Source of the DNA: Rattus norvegicus
Taxonomy: Eukaryota > Chordata > Mammalia > Rodentia > Muridae
DNA length: 64,000 nucleotides
Direction: 5' to 3'
Assembly (NCBI RefSeq): GCF_036323735.1
Contig: NW_026947410.1
Coordinates: forward strand, 918,001 to 982,000
The notes under the pieces were generated by a model. The model worked only from the letters and a program-made list of their open reading frames with translations. It made no database searches and was not told the origin of the DNA. A program made the translations under genes and the position numbers. The number at the start of each line of letters is the position of its first letter. Within the stretch, counting starts at the first letter, position 1. Shown here piece after piece: positions 59,038 to 64,000 of this stretch.

Positions 59038-59077
59038 TCACACAGACAACACATTCACACACACACACACACACACA
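59000..59077. repeat. (TA)n followed by (CA)n
   Basis: TA units at 59000-59034 and CA units at 59056-59077. In SD1 this site has CA arrays with repeated flanks instead. Confidence 0.95.
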
Positions 59078-59124
59078 ACTGCATCCTTCCTTCAAGTAGA
59101 CCTAGTTATTTATATAGTTATTTG

Positions 59125-60760
59125 TTTATTTATGCACTTTACATACTGCACTCTGCCCCCCTCTAGTTCACACTTCTCACAATCTTTCTCCCAGCCCTTT
59201 CTCCTCTAAAGAGTTTCAGACCCCACAGGGTTATTCTTTCATGATGCATGTCCAGTCTCTGTGATGCTAGTCACATCCTCTGCCACAGAGTCCAGACACA
59301 TCAGTCTAGATGGATAGCGGTGGGGAGGTTGAGGTCATATACAGAAAGAGGCCTAGAGCTGGGGTAAGAATGTTGCCCATGAATCAATGGGTTTTTCCTT
59401 ATTTGAGACTCACAGCCTCAGTGATATCCACCTGAAGAGCCCTCCTCCTGTAGCCAGAGAGCAACCAAAATGGAGTGATAGAGACACTAACTTTTGACCC
59501 AAAATGTATTCTGACCACAGGAAATGCAGGGTCCGTGCATAGAGCAGAGAGTGAGGAATGGTCATCCAATGGTTAGTACAGATTGAGAAGTCCCCCATGG
59601 ATCAGCACCAATCCTTGACACTATTAATGACACTCTGCTATGCTTGCAGACAGGAGTCTAGTCTCAGAGACTCCACAAATCTGCTCACTCAGACAGATGC
59701 AAAAACCCATTAGTCAAACCACAGTTGGAGCTTGGGGATTCTGATGGAAGAATAGAATGAAAAGGATTATGGCCTCTAAGGACATAGGCACTCCACAGTC
59801 TTTGTCTTCATGCGGATACCTAACAACTAGAATTGGAATTTCCCAAAACATATTGTCTGTTGATGGGATATCTGTTTCTTTAAAATTCATTTATTTACTT
59901 ACTCACTTTACATCCAAAAATCGGTGCTCCGTCTTCATGGGATGGCAACACTCATTTTCGATGGCACCTGTAAAAAGACAAAGCTACACACTTGCTACCT
60001 ATGTCCTGGGGGCTCAGGTTCTGTCCACTTTCACTCTCTGATTGGTGGTTCAGTCTTTGGCAGATCACAAGAATCACTGTGAGTTGACTCTATTGTTCTT
60101 CCTGTGGAGTCCCTCATATCATCTGGGCCTCAATTCTTCACCTGTTTTTCTTTGTTTTTTTTGTTTTTTTTTTTTTTTAAGATTCCCCAAGCTCCAGCTA
60201 GTGTTTGGTCATGAATCTTTACACTTGTTTCTCTCAGCTGTTGGGTGGAGTCTCTCAGAGGACAGTTATGCTAGGAATCTGTCTACAATCACGATAGAGT
60301 ATCTTTAATAGTGTCAGGGATCGGTGCTTGACCACGAGGTAGTTCTCAATCTATGCTAACCATTGGTTGGACGTTCCTTCCATGTCTGTTGTATCTATAT
60401 TTGTCTCAGAAGATCTTGTAGGCTGTGTTCATTTTGGTTTGAACGTTTTGTGGGTGTGTTTTCTTCCATGTCACATCATTGGGAGTCATGCCTGGCTACA
60501 GAAATGGCAAATTAAGGTTCTGTATCTCTATTGCTAGAGTCACCCCAGTAGACACCCTGGGGATTCGCCTTTTACCATTCTCTGGCAATTTCTAGAGATG
60601 TGCACCCCACACTTGTGATTTCCATTCCCTTTTCCCTGCAATCACTATACCTAATTCTTCCAAACTCACTATACTTAATTCCTCCTACATACTCCCTTCT
60701 CTACCTCCCCTTCTATTCAGTTTCCTCCCTCCCTCCATCCGCCTCAATATCTATTCTGCT
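59125..60760. mobile_element. Lx-type L1 3'-UTR fragments in SD2 (antisense, sense, antisense)
   Basis: Same three-part arrangement as 20770-22370: antisense end (59125-59340), sense piece (59745-59875) and antisense piece (59876-60760). A T-rich run at 60150-60178 interrupts it. The 94- and 88-residue frames here are not kept in SD1. Confidence 0.5.
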
Positions 60761-62103
60761 GAATGCATTTTAAAGTCAATATTTAGGAAAAAACACTAAG
60801 TAAGTATAGGAAGTATTCCATAAGTACTTGTGGTGGAAGCTTAGGCAAGACATGAACATATTTAATTTTATAGAGGCCAAAATTACAACATATATTGTTA
60901 GAAGAGACACTGTCTACATTATATTCAACATGAAGGAAAAACCATTTATATATTCTTTTAAGTTATACAAGAGAATCTATTAAAAGTGTTACACACATCA
61001 CACAACTTTATTACTTTGAAAACTCTCTTTATTGCAAATATTTACACAATGAAAAGTACAAAGGTTTAAACTCATGTGAGTGTACTTTGTTGTAAAGTTA
61101 AAGTTTATATATACGGGTTGATGACAACAGCCATCTCAGATTCACAGGGGATAAATACATCAGGGAGTTCTCTATAACCTTACCTGTCTTCTTTCCTTTA
61201 TTCCTGATGAAGACTCAACTCATCGGTAGCCCCTGCTGTGAGAGATAGATCATAAAATGCCTAACGGTCTACAACCCAGAGTACATCGATAGAAAAGATA
61301 AAAGACAACATCTCCCAATAGTATATGCAATCGAAACTTTCTTGTAGTTTTAAAAAAAAATTCAAAGAACAAACCACATCCGAGGTTATAACCACATATT
61401 GGAAACGGTAGCTGTAGGAAGCATTCAGGGGATTTTAAACATCTGCACCTAAGATCGAAACTGCCTCCGTCAACATGAAGGTTTATTCCTTTGGTAAGAA
61501 AGTCAGTCTGTCTCTTGACAGTCGTGCAGTCTGTCCTTCACTAGAGTGACGGCCATGCTCTATGAATGTGTACAGATAAACACATACCAGTTTTCACATC
61601 TTCAAATAATTTCAAGAAGAACCTGAAAGAGAATATATAATGTTCCAGAGAAAAAAATACAGGAATTTAAATTAGCCAGCATTAATATGTTGTTAAAATT
61701 TTCTGCCTACAATATTTTAATAATTTTGACTCTTCCTGCTATGAATGAAAAGATGGTTATGTAATGTCTACCAACACCCAAAACCTGTAATATTGTGAAA
61801 ACTGTCTTATTTCTCCATAACTTGGGTCTTTGGTCACCAACCTTCTCATTGCCTATCTAAATTCTGTTCCTCAAATAGATCAGAAGACTATGTGAGGGTG
61901 TCACTCTCATGTAGAAGACCAAGGAACTTTCTGTACTTGCATGTATTTGCTCTTGGGAACATGTAAATGAAACTTTCAGTTTCAAGAACTAAAACATGGC
62001 CGTCGAATGGGACACACATGGAAAATAATCTTCCTGCCATCAGTGAACATTAGCACACTGGTAACAGCACAGACAATAAAATAATGTAATAATCCTGGAA
62101 TAG
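60761..62103. other. Non-coding part of SD2, nothing recognised
   Basis: Matches 22371-23627. It holds about 75 bases (about 61829-61905) with no SD1 counterpart. Confidence 0.55.
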
Positions 62104-62137
62104 TAATAATAATAATAATAATATAATGATGATTATT

Positions 62138-62173
<36 letters not shown>

Positions 62174-62176
62174 GAA
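62104..62176. repeat. (TAA)n microsatellite, interrupted
   Basis: Two TAA blocks separated by about 25 bases of ATGATGATTATTTT-like sequence. Confidence 0.95.
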
Positions 62177-62430
62177 TAATCCCCTCAAGGGATCACAGAC
62201 TAAGTAAAGTAAATATTGAGACATGTTTTTCAAGGGTTATTTTACCCATGAAAGCTATTTTCACTAGGACAGACTCCTCATACATGAAAATCATTCAACC
62301 TTTCATGACTTCACAGAGAGATTTGAGAACCAGGGTGGTCTTTTCTTAGGACAGGAGAAAGATTTGCCAACTTTCCAAAAAGAAAAGCAAACCAGACAGT
62401 CTGTGTGAGGATGGTTAGCTTGTGCATGAC

Positions 62431-62443
62431 TAACACACACACA

Positions 62444-62477
<34 letters not shown>

Positions 62478-62862
62478 TAAATACACATATCCACACACAC
62501 AGAGACACACACACATACACACAGACACACCAAGAGAGACACAGACAGACAAACAGACAGATACACACACACAGATACACACACATACACACACATAAAC
62601 ACACATACACACACATACACACAGAGAGACATACACACATACAAACACTCACACGCATAAAAATACACACAGAGAGACACAACACAGGAACACACATACA
62701 CACACATAAACACACATACACACACATACACAGAGATAGACACACACAGATGCAAACACACACAAACACTCACACACATAAAAATACACACACAGACACA
62801 CAGACAGACACATAGATACACAGACAGACACACAGATACACAGACACACACACAGACAAATA

Positions 62863-62899
<37 letters not shown>
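62431..62899. repeat. Complex CA-rich array in SD2, about 470 bp
   Basis: CA units mixed with TACA, AAAC, AGAC and AGAG units, with longer phrases repeated (for example cacacataaacacacatac three times). It encodes minus-strand Cys/Val-rich frames up to 211 residues that are pure repeat translation. Confidence 0.95.
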
Positions 62900-62902
<3 letters not shown>

Positions 62903-63711
62903 TCTCTGATGTATGCTTCCTAGAGTGTCCAGGTGCAAAAGGATGAAGCGGCCCCAGGAACCAGTCGCTCAACAGAATATTGGTCAGCCTGCAAGTGAGT
63001 TGGGGGTTGCTCCAAGGTATTCAGTGTCACAACTCTGTTAGAAGGTATTCAGGGAAGCGCTGTGTGCATATATTTTACTCAGGTTGAACAAGGGCTACAC
63101 AAACCTTGAAGAGCGGGAAGGGGTTTTCGGGTGGATTTACATCGATGGAGGCTTAAGGTACCAGAAGGGCTCATTTGCTTGAGCTTTTATAATCTTTTTA
63201 TAATCTCTGTCCCAGCATCGGTCTGTTAATCAGGGATCTCCATTTGACCTCCTCAGAAACCGACTCCACTGAATGTGCCCCATCCCAAAACCTGAGGTTC
63301 CACTTGCTTGATTTCAAAAGATTGAAGGTTCGGATTCTGCGTTCTCTATCAGATTAAATACTCGGGAGGTTGTTCTCTAGACGCCATGAACTAACAAGTG
63401 CATCCATTGAGTTTCTGCATTAACCCATATGTCCCCTAATTCTGGCCGGTTCTCTCTGCACAGCGCTATTCCTCCATCTTCCCCACCAACCTTCAGCTCC
63501 TGTCTCAGTCGTCAGCACTTCAATCACAGAATCTGTTACAGTTTTCCTTTCAGAGAGGTTGATGCTTTCCCTCTCACCGGCCTTCTCCTTTCCTTTGTCC
63601 TCTCTCCATTTGTGGATTGTAGATAGAATATGATTTGCCTCACACCTGATACCATCCATAGGTAAACACGCGCCATGTTTGTGTCTCTAGGTCTCAGCTC
63701 GCTCTCGGGCT
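62900..63711. other. Conserved non-coding stretch of SD2
   Basis: Matches 24167-25050. It includes the single-copy version (about 63066-63106) of the 41-base segment that flanks the N gap in SD1. No frame is shared between copies. Confidence 0.55.
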
Positions 63712-63757
63712 GTTTTTTTTGTTTTTGTTTTTGTTTTTGTTTTTTTTTGTTTTTTTC
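63712..63757. repeat. (TTTTTG)n T-rich tract
   Basis: Four TTTTTG-like units within a T run. SD1 has only ttttttt at this site. Confidence 0.9.
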
Positions 63758-63783
63758 TAGTTTCAACTATTTTCCATGAAGCT

Positions 63784-63913
63784 TCATGATATCATGACCC
63801 CATCCCCATGAGGATATGCCCCACTCCCATGATGTCATGCCCCACCTACACGATGTCATGAGCCACACCCATGATGTCACGCCACCATCCCCGTGATGTC
63901 ATGCCTGTGCCCC
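63784..63913. repeat. TGATGTCA minisatellite, SD2 copy
   Basis: About six units of about 22 bases with a catgatgtcatgcc-like core; variants include gatatc and gaggatat in the first two units. Paralog of 25078-25185, with one more unit. Confidence 0.8.
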
Positions 63914-64000
63914 TTGCAAGAATGGTTGTATATATTCACCAGGTAACATTCTGAATGCTGCACTGTCACCACACTCCTCCAGGCTCCCACCATTTACAGT

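Noticed and set aside
62303..62938. 211-residue minus-strand frame rich in Cys and Val, with similar frames at 23835-24200, 54870-55103 and 56589-56864
   Set aside because: These are translations of CA/TG microsatellites, with no start context, domain or conservation between SD copies.

Overview
This window looks like rodent, most likely rat, nuclear DNA from a gene-poor, AT-rich, repeat-dense region next to or within an olfactory-receptor cluster. The evidence is: two ID-type SINEs with the tRNA-Ala-like body typical of rat; a near-full-length murine-type LINE-1 (L1) with a length-variable ORF1 repeat; several older L1/Lx fragments; degenerate B1- and B3-like SINEs; and many long CA, TA, TAA and CTC microsatellites. 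I see no intact host protein-coding gene. The only host-gene remnants are two olfactory receptor pseudogenes.

Layout. 1-2765: first copy of a composite module (called M here) made of a roughly 1.25 kb non-coding block, an antisense L1 3'-UTR piece, a (TA)n tract and a roughly 0.33 kb block. 2766-8524: mostly featureless AT-rich DNA with old L1 and SINE scraps. 8543-9605: a young 5'-truncated L1 with an 18-bp target-site duplication. 9862-10040: polypyrimidine tract. 10041-14190: older antisense L1. 14335 to about 25270: segmental duplication copy 1 (SD1), with olfactory receptor pseudogene 1 and a false assembly gap at 24386-24408. 25230-28034: L1 scraps. 28050-30624: module M copy B. 30625-33394: a local GT-rich tandem duplication and otherwise no genes. 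33395-35830: old antisense L1 interrupted by an ID SINE. 35831-39019: little recognisable. 39020-44775: module M copies C, D and E in tandem. 45943-52462: near-full-length sense L1 with broken ORFs. 52620-64000: segmental duplication copy 2 (SD2), with olfactory receptor pseudogene 2, an ID insertion absent from SD1, and much longer CA arrays.

How the parts relate. SD1 and SD2 are direct-orientation paralogs about 38.3 to 38.7 kb apart, and SD2 runs to the window edge. The two pseudogenes share the same internal deletions, so the gene was already dead before the duplication. The ID element, the CA expansion and a TG-flank insertion came later, each in one copy only. The most notable structural finding is the repeated module M between and around the two halves. 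I did not find a convincing new molecular system. What is unusual here is genome architecture, not a new pathway.
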